Positions 33,721 through 45,078 of a stretch of 64,000 bases of DNA are shown here, one piece after another. The DNA comes from Porphyra umbilicalis (lineage: Eukaryota; Rhodophyta; Bangiophyceae; Bangiales; Bangiaceae), in the NCBI GenBank assembly GCA_002049455.2, contig KV919017.1, positions 52,280 through 116,279 of the forward strand, in the 5' to 3' direction. The notes beneath the pieces are model-generated. The model ran no database searches, was not told the DNA's origin, and worked only from the letters and a program-made list of their open reading frames with translations. Each line of letters opens with the position of its first letter. Position 1 is the first letter of the stretch. A program made the position numbers and the translations under genes.

Positions 33721-35529
33721 GGCGAGTTATTATCAAACATGGTGTCTTTGGCTGCCAAATGCACTGGCCTGGGTTCGACGCCTTCAACAGACTCGTCGTC
33801 TGATCGCCGTGTGACCGTCTTGCCTCTCGCCTGCGATCCACATGGGCACCCTCACCACTTGCCCCGACCCCCTCGTCCCTCCCGCTCCCCTACCAGACCA
33901 CCGATGCGAGCGGCTCGCTGCTTACCACCGTCTCCACCGCCGCCACTGGCACGACGGTCATCAACCAAACAGCGGGGGGGGGGGGGGTGATGGGGGGGGT
34001 CCTCGGCACCCTCGTCCTCTTCGTGCACGTGTGGGGGGGGGGGGTGGGGCGGGGGGCAGTGTTGCCGCCGCCGCCGCCACCGTGGCGGTGGGGACGCCGC
34101 CGTGGCTGACGGAACCGACCCGACGCCGTCGGCCGCGTCGGCCGCGCGTTCCGCCTTGCGTCCGTGCGCGTGGCGGTGCTGTTGCGTTTTTTGCGTTTTT
34201 TTTGTTTTTTTTGCTTGTCGTCCCTTTGCCGTCTGATCCGGCGGCTGTACGACTTTTTTCCCGTTCGGCGCGCCCCCGCGCGCGCCGCTTGGCCGGGCGG
34301 CGGCGGTCGGTCGGGCGGCGGCGTGTCGCCGGCGCGGGGGGGATGCCGCGCCGTCTGCGACGCTGTCACGCGGGGGGGCGCCGCGGTCGGGTCGCCGCGG
34401 CAGGGGGTGCCGCCCGTGGGGGCTCCCCGCCGCTGCCACTGCCGCCGCCGCCGCCGCCACCGTTGGCGGTGGGTCCGTCGCGCGCCCGCCGGGGCTCAAG
34501 CCATGTTGCTTGCGGCCACCCCCACGCGCCAGTGGGATGGTACGTTGGAGCTGCGTGGGCGTTGGTCGGGGCTGGGGGGAAGGAAGGTGGCGACGGTCCT
34601 GTGTGGCGAGCGGCGACCCAGCTGCCTGCGGCACAGTGGTGGACGGGGACGTTTTCGACCGCACGAGCTGCGGTGCACGTCGTGCCGCCCTGCCACCACC
34701 ATGGCCGCGGCCATCTCCACCGGCTGCCGCACAGCTGGCGCTGCATCCACAGGGAGGCCTCTCTCATTTGTCCGACCGTCCGGCTACCCGCGCGCCGCAG
34801 CCGCTCGCTGCGGCGACCTTTGCTGCGCCGATGTCAGTGGCGCCGGGCAGGTCGCCGCGGACCGTGCCGGCGCCGGCTGTGCACTTGGGAGGGCGTCGCC
34901 CCCTGTGGCAGTGGGGTGTCATGGTCGACTGATTTTGGTAGCCGGTCCTCGGTGGGGGGGGGGCAAGGCAGAACGGGCGGGTCGTCTTCCTAGAGTTCTG
35001 TAGGGCTTGCGGTGGACCCGTCCCCACCGCCGGCGCACGGGAAGCGGCCGGCCGGCCGCCGCGACGAGCCCTGCACCCACTTCTCTCAGTACGCGTATTG
35101 CCCTGGTTCGCATATGCATCGCCATGGGCACTTTTTTCTCGTGCCAGACACCACGCGTACGTCATCAGAATCGTCCTAGCTGAGCAAGAAATGCATGGCG
35201 AAGAAAAAGAGAAACACGCCCAGGCGCGCGTGTTTCTTGGACAGGTGTCACCACCCGGTACACCCACTTGCAACTTGCCTGCATCATTCCCTTCCAAAAG
35301 GCTCCTGAGGCATGATGTGCATATTGGGATTCTGGTTGGTCGCAGAAGAGCTGTCAGCAGCCTTGGTCTCGTGACTCACGCCGATGGGTGCCCGATGAGG
35401 CCGATTTCCCCCGGGCATTGTCCCCATCGGGGCCCCATCAGTTCCAACCGGACACCCGATTCGATGGGCTTCGATGCCCACCGAACACCCCCTCCGATGG
35501 GGATTCTACCGGAAGCTGACGAAGCTGAC
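33721..35529. other. GC-rich block, no gene assigned
   Basis: Long frames on both strands at 33842-35003 arise from GC-rich, low-complexity sequence with G and T runs (33967-34050, 34185-34220). None has a recognisable domain or a clear codon pattern. A further CGATGGG cluster lies at 35380-35510, next to a segment (about 35330-35400) similar in inverted form to 31990-32075. Confidence 0.35.
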
Positions 35530-35606
35530 GCGTCGGCCACCATCCATGGCGCAGAACAATGAGCCAGCCTGGCTCATTGTTCTGCACCATGGATGGTGGC
35601 CAACGC
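35530..35606. repeat. 77-bp near-perfect palindrome
   Basis: gcgtcggccaccatccatgg on the left is mirrored on the right with three or four mismatches. The centre is gagccagcctggctc. No spacer to speak of, so it could extrude as a cruciform. It sits just after the CGATGGG cluster and the probable empty MITE site. Confidence 0.85.
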
Positions 35607-37519
35607 TGCTACGCACCCGTGACGCGTGGCAGGCGCGGGCGGGCGACGCCTGGCCTGGGGCCGCACGCGTCGTGAAGTCCGAGTACCCGTCGACGACCGA
35701 CAGTTTGTTGACGAAAATTACACACGCTTGAGCTGTTCGTAATTCTGGACCAACCAAGTTGGATTGTGTCCACTGGCCGGATCTGACCGAGGAAACGGTC
35801 CATTCCTCAACTCGTACCGTATCCATATATACCTGGGATACTTTTTCTACGGCCGAAGTGGCGGCCGTGGCGGGGTGGCGGGCGGCGCGCTTCGACGGTG
35901 GCGGCCTTAACAGCACGCCGCACAGCATCCAACCGAGTGCCTCCAGTCTGTACAGTACTCTCTGTCGGCGGATGACTCTGGCCCCGCTGGCCGCCGCCGA
36001 CGTGTCTCCGCCCTCCCCCATCCGCCCGCGACACGCCCGCTGACCGTCGTGGTGGGGGGCGTGCCCCGCGTCGCGGCGCGTCCCCCCACCCCCTCGCAGG
36101 TCGGCCGCCGCCACTCGCTCACCCGCCCACCTGTGCGACGCACGGCGGACGCGCGCGCGCGTGGCCACTGCCGCCGCTCGCGGCATGGCCGCCCGGCGGC
36201 GGATGGCCATGCCCCGCAGGACACGGTCGACGCCACGCACGTCGGACTGTGGTCGGTTCCCGTCTGCGGGTGACGACGGCCCGCCTCGGTCGCGAAGCAC
36301 CGCTGCCGGCCGGGGGCGCTGCATTGCAAGCCGCCGCGCGCGCCGCGCCGTGGGGTGATCCCGCCTTGCGCCGCGCTCCCCGCCGCCGCGGCCGCCGGCT
36401 GCGACGGCGCAAAGCCACTACCCCCGGCGACGCTGCCACCGCCGCGCCACCACCGCCGCTCTTTCGGCGGCAGCAGCCGCCACACAGCGTGCACGCTGCA
36501 CCCCGCCGGCAGTACGCGGGACCCCGCCGGCGGTACGTTGCACCCCGCCGTCGCTACGCTGCACTCTGCAGGGTGCGGTGGACGCGCTCCGCACGACGCG
36601 CACGGCGCGGCGCTCACGGGCGAGCGCCCGGCGGGTAGCGGGGCCGCCGCCGAGCGGGCGGTATCACGGTGGGTGGCGAAGCGGCTGACGGGCCCGCCAG
36701 ACCACCTCGCCAGCGCCTTTTTTTCACCAGTGGCGCGGGGGTGCCGACCGCTGCCGGCGCGGCGGCCCAAAAGGCGGGGGGTGCAACGGTTGCGGCGGCG
36801 GGCGTTGAGCGACACGCAGCCACTCCCCGCGCCCGCGTTCCCCCTTTTGGCGCGCCCCCGGTTGGGACGGCGCTCGGTCCACACCGTCGGGCAGCACGCA
36901 AGGTTGGTTGTGCCCCGCCGGCACCGCCGGCCTCGCATCCGCGTCCCGGGCGGTCGCAGCCGAGGCGGAGTGCAAAAAAACCACCCCCCCCCAAGAAAAA
37001 GCAGCCACGCGCGGGGGAGCCCGGTACACCGGTGCCCACTCGACGTGCGCGTCTGCAGCGGCTAGCGGTCGGCACCCTAGAAGCGCCTCCCCCCCCGCAC
37101 CAACCATATCCCCGCGGGCCGACGGGCACCCCGCCGTCGCAGGCGGTGCGGCGCCCCCAGCGGCGAGGCGCACGCCGACGCGCGTTCCCGACCGCCGGCC
37201 GCAAATGGAGTCCGCGGCGGTGCGCACAGCGTGTCGGCGGCGCTGCGCGCCCGATGGGCCGGCGGCGGCGGCGGGGCGGCGGTTGTCGCGGCGGCCGCCC
37301 GGATCGCTACGGGTGGCAACGTCGACAGCGGCCGCGGCGCGGCGGCTCGGCGGGCCAGACTCGCTGCAGTCGCGTAGCACCCGACCGGGGGGGTGCGGGT
37401 GGGGCATCCCACCCACACCAGACGGCCGCCCGCAGACGTGCGGCACGTCCGCGGCGGCGGACCCTTCCCCCCCCACGGGTGAGGCTTTGTACTCAAGCGC
37501 TGAGGACGCGATCGTCATA
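35607..37519. other. GC-rich region, no gene assigned
   Basis: Overlapping long frames on both strands at 35800-37500 with Arg/Pro/Ala-rich products and no domain. A 21-bp repeat (about three units) lies at 36490-36555. It may be an eroded gene, but nothing can be named. Confidence 0.35.
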
Positions 37520-40359
37520 TGGCGGCTGCTTCTCAATTTTGGCCGATGCGAACAAGAACAACAATGGCAGAAACAGCCTTCTCGGCCAATAGGCCTATTG
37601 CCCGAACGTGATCTGATTGGTGCACGTCACTCTTCTGGCGCCCTATAGGGGCGCTATCGTCCTCCTTTGTGTTTTCTGCATCTACAGCCGATCTTTCTCG
37701 CCCGATGCACATCAACCGATCCTTACCCGATTTCGATGCAGTCTCGGACGCGCATCGTATGTCTAATCCTGGCCATCGTTGCGATGCGACTTGACAGGCG
37801 ACCGGCGATGCGGAAATCGGAGGCCTCGCCTGAACTTGGAGGACGTGGGGGGGGCTTGAGGGCTCAATGAAGGCCTTCTTGTTTAAGTTTATTGCAAAAA
37901 CAAGGAGTTAGAAAGCCCCACACCGACGGTGCCTTGATTCTGCGTCTTCAGGAGGCCACGTTGCCTTCCGGCGGGCCGCTCGTGGCTCACTCACCCGACG
38001 AGGCTCTCTTCGGCGTGCGTGGCCCGCGGTTGACTTGACCGTGGGCTCGCTCCCCACCGGTGGGCACGGTGCACCGTGTGGGGTCCGTGACGTTGCGCCC
38101 CGCCTCCTTCCAGATGGTCGTTATCGTACACCTTGTCGTGCATGTGTGCTCGGTACGTGACTGTGCCTGCCTGGTGAGTGCTCTGCATGTTCCGGTGATT
38201 GAGTGTCCCTCGGACGTGATGGATCCGCCGGGGCATTTCCTTTTTTGACGTCGGCGTTTTCAACCGCTATTTGCCTGGGCGCACGATGTGCTTGGGCTTG
38301 GAACACGCACCATTACAATCGCTGTATCATACTGTGTTTGCTCTTGCTCTTGGGTTTTCCTTCCTTATGAAGTGGTGGCTGACAATCTTCTGTACTCTGT
38401 TCTGTTTATCTCGCTGCCACACAGGCGCATCCGTATGTTCTCCGAGGAGGTTGGGGGGGAGGAGTGCCAGCGGATCGGTGGCGTGGGAGACGTGGGCGTC
38501 GTTGGGGGTGGTGAGATCAGTGGCGGCAAGTGGGCTCTAGACGCGTCACACGCGCTCTGCTTGCTCTGTACTGACGTCAGTTCAAGTCGACTGTGCGCTC
38601 TATGTTGTGTTCCTCTCTCTTGCTGGCTGTATTGGTTTGCCCTCTTCATTAGCGAAGCTTCTAGTAGGGATCCATTCGCGTTCTCAACGCTCAGGCAGCC
38701 ACGTTGCATGAAATTGATGGCCCTGGTCTGTTTGATGGTCACCCTCTAGGCCATGTGATTGGATGATCCCATCTGTACGCCCAATCACGCGTATCCACGT
38801 TTCAGCATTCGATGGCCTACGATCGCTCTGGTCCAGAAGGATTACACATGCGAGCGATTACAGCTTCCTCCAAAAGCGTTTACAGATGCCTTCCTGGAAC
38901 CCCCACTGTACTCCACACAAGAGCCCCGAAATGGTCAGCAGCGCGCATCTTTGCGGCCATATCAGCACCGCGTCTCCGCCATCTTCCGTCGTCTCGCCAT
39001 CTCGCCCCTCCGTCGGGCCTTTCACAGCACCCCTCCATCGTCGTCACCGCACCACCGTGCTCTTTCTTGGACGCGCTCGCCACATCCGCCCCTTTCTTTG
39101 CCCCCGCGCGCCGCATCCGCCCATTTCTTTCCCCCCCCCCCTTCCCCCCTCCGCACACCATGCACGTTGCGCTGCACTCAGGTACGTTTTTTCTTCAATG
39201 TGTTCCTCGTCCTTCCCCGTCCCCCCCCCGAGCCCCAGCCGGGTTGTTTACTCTTCTGTTCTTCTTTTCTTGAGGCATCTGATCGCCTCTGCTGCCGACC
39301 TCCCCCTGCGTGTGGCGGCGCGCCGGGTGCTGCGCTTGTCTGCCTTGCTGACCATTTCTTTGTGCTGAGAATCATACGACAAAGATGAAGATACCAAATG
39401 AAGACCGACAATGGGGACGCTTTAACTGGAGAAGACAAAGGGACACAACAACAACTGGGAAAGAGGAAAGGGACCCAACGACGTCGTGGTCAGAAGAGTG
39501 AAGGAGCAGAACGAAAGGCCTCATTACAGTGCTGAAGCTCGGAATTCTATGGCAGCATCGAAAAGAGACGCTCCCCCGATGTACAACCATTATGCTGAAT
39601 ACTGCATCACATGATAAGTTAATTGCTCTGTCAGTCATCCCAACAATATTTGTAGAATGGGTGAAGCACTCGCTCGTGTGACGGGAAACACATTTGGCGC
39701 CTTAGGATAGAATCCTTATTGTTTGAGCAAACGTTATTTTGGAGTTGGACACACCGTTCGACTCAGCTCATCGAGATCTGTCCTGTGAGGCTATCTCCAA
39801 GTCAATCTGATCGAATGTCAAGAACTGGTGGATGCGCACTGGTGACTACTGGCTTTTTCCCGACCTGTGTGTCTGTGTTCTCACGAAAAGTGGAAGCTTC
39901 GCTACCTGGTCCCTGCCCTGGGGGACCAACTTGTCCCTTCTGTTCTGTTCCATGCACCTTCTCCACTTGCCGTACAGCGTCCGGAACCGGATCGCGTGCC
40001 GCATTCAATCAATAAAATCTCGAAGGGCACGTGTCTCAACTGCCTCGTCATGATTAAATCCCACTACTTGAGTTTAGCGCAATTGTATCGGTGGCCTGGA
40101 CTTATGTGATGTCCCAATCGGCCCGCATCTCCCCGATGTGCATCGCATCGTCGATCTCAAGTGTAGCGGAATCGATCTTCGATGCACTGTATGCCACATC
40201 GGTGCCAACATCGAAAATCGCAAATAGATGCACTCGGACCAAATCAGGACGATAGGGGCGCTATAGAGGCGCGCCCAGAAAAGTGACGTGCACCAATCAG
40301 ATCACGTTCGGGCCCGGTCCTGTTCCTGTTCGAGTCGGCCAAAACCCAGAACAGAGCCA
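37520..40359. mobile_element. 2.84-kb TIR element with TA target duplication
   Basis: The left end TGGCGGCTGCTTCTCAATTT at 37520 and the inverse at the right end are diverged, but share a TTTTGGCCGA core and a GAACA block further in. A perfect 32-bp inner inverted match lies at 37600-37631 and 40282-40313. TA flanks both ends (37518-37519, 40360-40361). Similarity continues inward for about 250 bp through CGATG-rich sequence. No transposase is visible; frames at 38288-38749 and 38763-39368 are weak. The TIR core resembles those of the MITEs at 28467 and 46395, suggesting one superfamily. Confidence 0.6.
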
Positions 40360-40689
40360 TATTTAGTGCTGGAGCAACGCCTGGCAACTCTCTGCTGGCG
40401 ACTGCGTCCAGAGTGCCGAGACCAGCGATGCACTTGGGTTTTGCTCACACGACCTGGGAGGACTGGGGGGCTATTTCTTGATCAATTGTGAAGACAACCT
40501 GTCTCCCAAAAGAAGCCCTGAAATAGGACTTGGTAGGAATTGGGAGACTGCGCGGTCGTCGACCGCGAAGCTTGGTAGATGTCAACGATCGCGAGGCCCG
40601 CGACGTCCTCGCCGCCCATCCGCTTCGCCGAGAGCGAGGGAAACGGACGTCCGCGACTGGACACGACGCCTTCGTCGTGAGCCCTAAAG

Positions 40690-40830
40690 TGTGTTGCGGC
40701 GCCGTTTCTTCTCATTCTCCTTTCCTACCGTCTCCCCTCGTCTTCCCCGCTCCCCCGCCGTTTCTCCCGTTCCACGCCATCCCTGCGCGTCGGTTCCACC
40801 CCCCCCCCGCCGTCCCCATTGCCCGTCATC
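40690..40830 (+). promoter_or_regulatory. Pyrimidine-rich leader of ribosomal protein P0
   Basis: Nearly unbroken C/T sequence precedes the P0 start codon. Ribosomal protein genes of many eukaryotes have pyrimidine-rich transcript starts, so this may mark the transcription start and growth-linked translational control. No TATA box is evident. The role is inference. Confidence 0.35.
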
Positions 40831-41778
40831 ATGGCCAAGATGGCGAAGAAGGAGGCCTATGCGGCCAAGCTGCTGCAGTACTTTGACGAGTATGACAAGA
40901 TGTTTGTTGTGCAGGCGGACAATGTCGGTTCCAACCAGCTGCAGCAGCTGCGCGCGCAGGTGCGCGAGAACACGGTGCTGCTGATGGGGAAGAACACCAT
41001 GATCCGTAGAGTGCTCCGCAACCACGGCCCTGAGAACCCGGACCTACTGACCGTCCTGCCCGTTGTGGTCGGCAACATTGGCATGGTCTTCACCAAGGGC
41101 GACCTGAAGGAGGTGCGCGACAAGATTGCCAGCAACAAGGTGCCCGCGGCGGCCAAGGCCGGCACCATTGCCCAGTGCGAGGTGTTTATCGAGCCTGGCC
41201 CGACCGGCATGGAGCCGACCATGACGTCTTTCTTCCAAGCTCTGAACATCCCGACCAAGATTAACCGCGGGCAGATTGAGATCCAGTCGCGGGTCAAGCT
41301 GCTGGACGAGGGCCAAAAGGTGGGCTCTTCCGAGGTGGCGCTGCTGCAGAAGCTCGGCATTCGCCCGTTCTCCTACGGGCTCAAGTTCCTGCACGTGTTT
41401 GAGAATGGCCAGATGTACTCGCCCAAGGTGCTTGACATCACCGACGACGACCTGCTCGCGCACGTCAAGAGCGGCCTCAACAACATTGCGGCCATCTCGC
41501 TCGCCACCAACTACCCGACTCAGCCGTCTGTGGCGCACTCGATGCGCAACGGGCTCAAGAACTTGGTGGCGGTGTCGCTCGCGACCGACTATGTCATCGA
41601 CGCAGCCAAGGAGCTCAAGGAGCTGCTGGACAACCCAGAGGCGTTGGCGGCGATGGCCGCGGCGGCCGCGTCGGGCGGCGGCGGCGGTGGTGACGATGCG
41701 AAGGAGGAGGCCCCGGCCGCGGCCGAGGAGGAGGAGGAATCGGAGGACGACGACATGGGCTTCGGGCTCTTCGATTAG
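40831..41778 (+). CDS. RPP0: 60S acidic ribosomal protein P0 (uL10)
   Basis: 315 residues, single exon. The ATG at 40831 has A at -3 and G at +4; an upstream in-frame ATG at 40819 has a poorer context. P0 anchors the P1/P2 stalk on the large ribosomal subunit and recruits translation factors. The N-terminal rRNA-binding domain (about residues 10-105) holds the ADNVGSNQLQQLR and LMGKNTMIRR motifs. The insertion domain follows (about 110-185), with FFQALNIPTKI. After an Ala/Gly hinge the protein ends in EEEEESEDDDMGFGLFD, the universal stalk tail that binds factors. Length matches the family. It is convergent with cystathionine gamma-synthase, 291 bp apart. Confidence 0.97.
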   Translation: MAKMAKKEAYAAKLLQYFDEYDKMFVVQADNVGSNQLQQLRAQVRENTVLLMGKNTMIRRVLRNHGPENPDLLTVLPVVVGNIGMVFTKGDLKEVRDKIASNKVPAAAKAGTIAQCEVFIEPGPTGMEPTMTSFFQALNIPTKINRGQIEIQSRVKLLDEGQKVGSSEVALLQKLGIRPFSYGLKFLHVFENGQMYSPKVLDITDDDLLAHVKSGLNNIAAISLATNYPTQPSVAHSMRNGLKNLVAVSLATDYVIDAAKELKELLDNPEALAAMAAAAASGGGGGGDDAKEEAPAAAEEEEESEDDDMGFGLFD

Positions 41779-41924
41779 GGCGGCGTCGACTCGGCTACGT
41801 GTCTGTCTCGGTAGGTGTCTTGCACGCGACAGCGTGCAGCGTACTGTTTTTTTCCCCGATGTGTGTCCCTGGGGCTTTTAGGGTGTGCGTGGAGGCCTAC
41901 TTAACAACACATCTTTCCTATTGC

Positions 41925-41962
41925 ACTCGCGTCTCCCTTGTGGGAGCGTGTCCCGCGCGAGT
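41925..41962. terminator. Inverted repeat between convergent genes
   Basis: ACTCGCG and CGCGAGT enclose a second stem CTCCC-ttgt-GGGAG. It lies midway between the stop codons of P0 and cystathionine gamma-synthase and could form a hairpin in either 3' UTR. The role is a guess. Confidence 0.25.
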
Positions 41963-42069
41963 AACACCATACCAAGACCCTGTCAGTAAGGGCGTGCGCC
42001 AGTGCGGCGGCAGCCGTACCAGACGTCTAGTTTACGGGGAGCAGATGAGCACGATGCCCACATGCCCGC

Positions 42070-43764
42070 TCAGGCAGCGTCCAGCGCTTGCAGCACGTCG
42101 TCGACAACATCCTTGGTGTCCTCAATGCCACAGGCAAACCGCACGAGCCCGTTGCAAATGCCCAGGCGCTGGCGCTCCCGCAGCGGCTGGTCAAAGTACC
42201 CCATGATGCACACTTGCTCGATGAGGCTCTCCGTGCCGCCCATGCTCGGGCCGATATACGGCAGGCGGAGGGCGTCGACAAAGCGGCCGGTCGCCTCAAA
42301 CGTCTCTTGCGACCATGGGTTGCCGTCGCCGACCAGCTCAAAGGAGAGCACCCCTCCAAAGCCACGGGGGAACTGCTGCATGGCAACCTCGTGATCGACG
42401 TGTGACTTGAGGGACGGGTGGTGGACCTTGGCGACCTCGGGGTGTGTCGAGAGGACGTCGGCCAACGCCTGCGCGTTGCGGTTGTGGGCTGCCATGCGCA
42501 GGGAGAGCGTCTTGAGGCCCCGCAGCAGGAGAAAGGCCGCGTGCGGGTCGAGGACGCCGCCGAGGACGCCGTGCAGCCGCCGCACCGGGTTGATGAGTGC
42601 CGACGAGCCAACGAGCGCGCCGCACAGCACGTCATTGTGGCCTGCAAGGTACTTGGTGCCCGAGTGCAAGACGAGGTCCGCTCCGTGGTCGATCGCCCGA
42701 AAGTTGTAGGCCGTCGCAAACGTTGTGTCAATGACCGACGTGACCCCATACTTGCGACACAGGCCCGTCACCGCGTCCGTGTCGAGCACGCGGATTAGCG
42801 GGTTGGTCGGCGTCTCGGAGAAGAACAGGGAGGCCCCCTCGCTCGCGAAAATAGCCTCGAGCCGTGCCGTATCCGCCGGGTCAACCACCGTCGTGCGGAC
42901 GCCCATCTTGGGCAGCACCGTCCCGACAAACTGGCGCGTCCGCCGGTAGCAGTCGGTGGTGACGACAATGTGCCCATTCTCCGGCACCAGCGCCAGGAGC
43001 ATCGTCGTCACGGCATTCATGCCCGACGACGAAACGAGCGCGTCTTCCCCGCCCTCGAGCGCCATGAGCTTCTCCTCCACCGCGCGCGCCGTCGGGTTGC
43101 CATAGCGCCCATATTCAAACGACTCGTACGTGCCCTGGTTGTACTCAATGCACTCGCGCGTGGAGCGAAAGGTAAAGGTGGAGCTCTGCACGATGGGCGT
43201 GGCAATCGCGTCGAGCGTCGCGCGCGCCTTTTTCCCGCCCTTGACGCGCTCCCCGCCGTGGACGGCGCGCGTCTGCATGCCGCCCTCCGCCACCGCCGCG
43301 GCGCGGAGCGTCGACGCGCCGTTGGGTTCGGCGCTCACCAGCGCCGCCAGGCCGGCGAGCTCCACCGTCTCCTGCGCGGCGGGCCCGACCGGCTTGCCGT
43401 CGCGGAGGTAGGCGGCGACGGTCGCTTCGGGGTCTGCCGCGCCGACGGGCTCGGATTGCACCTGGTCACCGCCGCTCGGCTGTGGGCTCTGCTGCACGGG
43501 GTTGACCGCCGTCGCCGAAGCAGACGCGCAGCGCAGGCCGCCGGCGGCCGGCAGGGGGAGGGCGGTGACAACATTGGCGGCGGCCGCCACCGCCGTGCCA
43601 ACGGCACGGACGCCAAGGAACGAGCTCGAGCGACGGGCCACGGCGAGAGTGGCGGGACGCACCGATGGTGGCGGCATGCCACGCGTCCACCCTTGATCAC
43701 TGCGCGCTGGGGTCCCCATGGGCAATACAAAGGTGGCGGCGCGGGACAACCCATGAAAGGCCAT
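42070..43764 (-). CDS. CGS1: Cystathionine gamma-synthase, plastid-targeted
   Basis: 564 residues from the ATG at 43764, which has an ideal GTCACCATGG context; a longer frame to 43827 is less likely. It joins cysteine to an activated homoserine ester to make cystathionine, the committed step of methionine synthesis. The first 80 or so residues are Ala/Ser/Arg-rich with few acids, as in a plastid transit peptide. The PLP-enzyme core starts near residue 160. YGRYGNPT (218-225) and SSGMNA (246-251) bind the cofactor phosphate region, Asp346 of DTTFA pairs with the pyridine nitrogen, and Lys371 in HSGTKYLAGH is the Schiff-base lysine. Plant enzymes use O-phosphohomoserine; the substrate here is not determinable. 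Cystathionine beta-lyase is the main alternative, but the HSGTKYLAGHNDVLCG type motif favours gamma-synthase. Confidence 0.9.
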   Translation of the reverse strand: MAFHGLSRAATFVLPMGTPARSDQGWTRGMPPPSVRPATLAVARRSSSFLGVRAVGTAVAAAANVVTALPLPAAGGLRCASASATAVNPVQQSPQPSGGDQVQSEPVGAADPEATVAAYLRDGKPVGPAAQETVELAGLAALVSAEPNGASTLRAAAVAEGGMQTRAVHGGERVKGGKKARATLDAIATPIVQSSTFTFRSTRECIEYNQGTYESFEYGRYGNPTARAVEEKLMALEGGEDALVSSSGMNAVTTMLLALVPENGHIVVTTDCYRRTRQFVGTVLPKMGVRTTVVDPADTARLEAIFASEGASLFFSETPTNPLIRVLDTDAVTGLCRKYGVTSVIDTTFATAYNFRAIDHGADLVLHSGTKYLAGHNDVLCGALVGSSALINPVRRLHGVLGGVLDPHAAFLLLRGLKTLSLRMAAHNRNAQALADVLSTHPEVAKVHHPSLKSHVDHEVAMQQFPRGFGGVLSFELVGDGNPWSQETFEATGRFVDALRLPYIGPSMGGTESLIEQVCIMGYFDQPLRERQRLGICNGLVRFACGIEDTKDVVDDVLQALDAA

Positions 43765-44188
43765 GGTGACGACGACGGGGGTGGCAGGATGCGACCAATG
43801 GGAGCACACCAGTAGGAAGGAGGGCAAACAAGGGAAATGTAGGGTGGAAGCACAGAGAAGGAGCTACGAGGTGGAGCAGGCGGGGGGGGAAACATGCGAC
43901 GGGGGGTAGGCTGAGGCGTGCGGCGAGGGAGCAGGTAGGGTGGCGGAAACAACAAATCATCCGACCGCGGCGGTCCGTTGAGCTCTCGGCGAGAGGCCAT
44001 AACAACGGAGCGCTCAGTCCCCGAGCGAGGCTCAGAATCCGAGATACAGCGATATTTTGCAGGGGTTCATACGGTCGAAGCGAGCATGGCAATTGCTTCA
44101 GTAGGAAGCACGGCATTAAGCCTTAGCAATTTTGAAGTTGTGCATGTATTTATTGGTTGTTGGAATGGTGTTTTGCGGCGGCTGCAAG

Positions 44189-44570
44189 TAGGGTTGCACA
44201 CGACGCCCCTATTTCGGGGGCGTCAGGGGCGCGCGACGGATAAGACGCCTTACTGACGCCCCATTAGGCAGCCAAAACGCCCTCACGAGGCCCCAAGTAG
44301 CACCCTCAATATTCGCAATATGGGCCAAGTGGCACCCATACTTTGCTTTCATAAGTCATTTTTGTGTCAAGACTGGGTGCCTGTCCCCAACCAAGGTGCA
44401 CAGCCGCCACCTGCTGAACTATGTAGACCCCCATGAACACTTTCTCTTCGCGACGCCTTGCTGACGCCCTTTTGAGTTGGGGCGTTAGGGGCGCACGACG
44501 CCCAAATGACGCCCTAGTGACGCCCTTAACGACGCCCTTAACGACGCCCCGGGCGTTCTGAGCAACCCTA
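44189..44570. mobile_element. 382-bp hAT-like MITE with exact 8-bp target duplication
   Basis: The ends TAGGGTTGCACACGACGCCC and the inverse of TAGGGTTGCTCAGAACGCCC match at 17 of 20 bases. The 8-bp sequence GCTGCAAG is present on both sides (44181-44188 and 44571-44578). Subterminal repeats of GACGCCC occur many times near both ends, as in hAT elements where transposase binds. There is no ORF. Confidence 0.92.
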
Positions 44571-44578
44571 GCTGCAAG

Positions 44579-45078
44579 CGCCTGGGCTGTCCTTCGTACT
44601 TGACGCAGGATGGAACAGAGAGCAGAATAGCTAGGCAAAGGCACCACAGTTTCTGGTCGTTACGGTGACATGGAGGGGTTCTAGAGCAGTGGCAGAGAGA
44701 ACAGTTTGCCGACGTAATCAGCTCGACGACCTGTAGAGTGAGGGATGGGGGTGATGGTGTGCCAGCAGGAGACATTGCTGCGGCAGTTCAGCTGGCGAGT
44801 ACACGCGGGGCTCAGGGGAGAGGGAACGAAACATACACATCAGGCACACCAGAAACACCGAGGGCAAACATCAAGTCGGACGTCCATCAACAAAGACGCA
44901 GACTGACGGACAAGCCTCCTCGAGTTGACTCTCCGACCCCGGGGGAATGCAAACGCACCACATCCAACCACAGGAGCAGATGCTACCGTTTGAACTCATG
45001 AGAAGAGAATCGGGAGGACGACGCATCGAGCGCTGATGTCATTGTGGGCTTTATGCCGATCATCATTGTGGGCTTTAT
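44579..45078. other. Intergenic
   Basis: No gene recognised. A direct repeat of atcattgtgggctttatg lies at about 45042 and 45063, just before the hairpin. Confidence 0.4.

Noticed and set aside
33739..33795. A GGTTCGANNCC B-box-like motif at 33772, as in a tRNA gene
   Set aside because: The bases around it do not form a T-stem or acceptor stem, and no A box is at the right distance.
33842..34993. 383-residue plus-strand ORF
   Set aside because: It runs through G, T and C homopolymers and low-complexity sequence; competing frames are equally long on the minus strand and none shows a domain.
38288..39388. Possible genes inside the 2.84-kb element
   Set aside because: Frames are short or pyrimidine-rich, with no transposase motifs (no DDE/D spacing visible) and no consistent splice sites.
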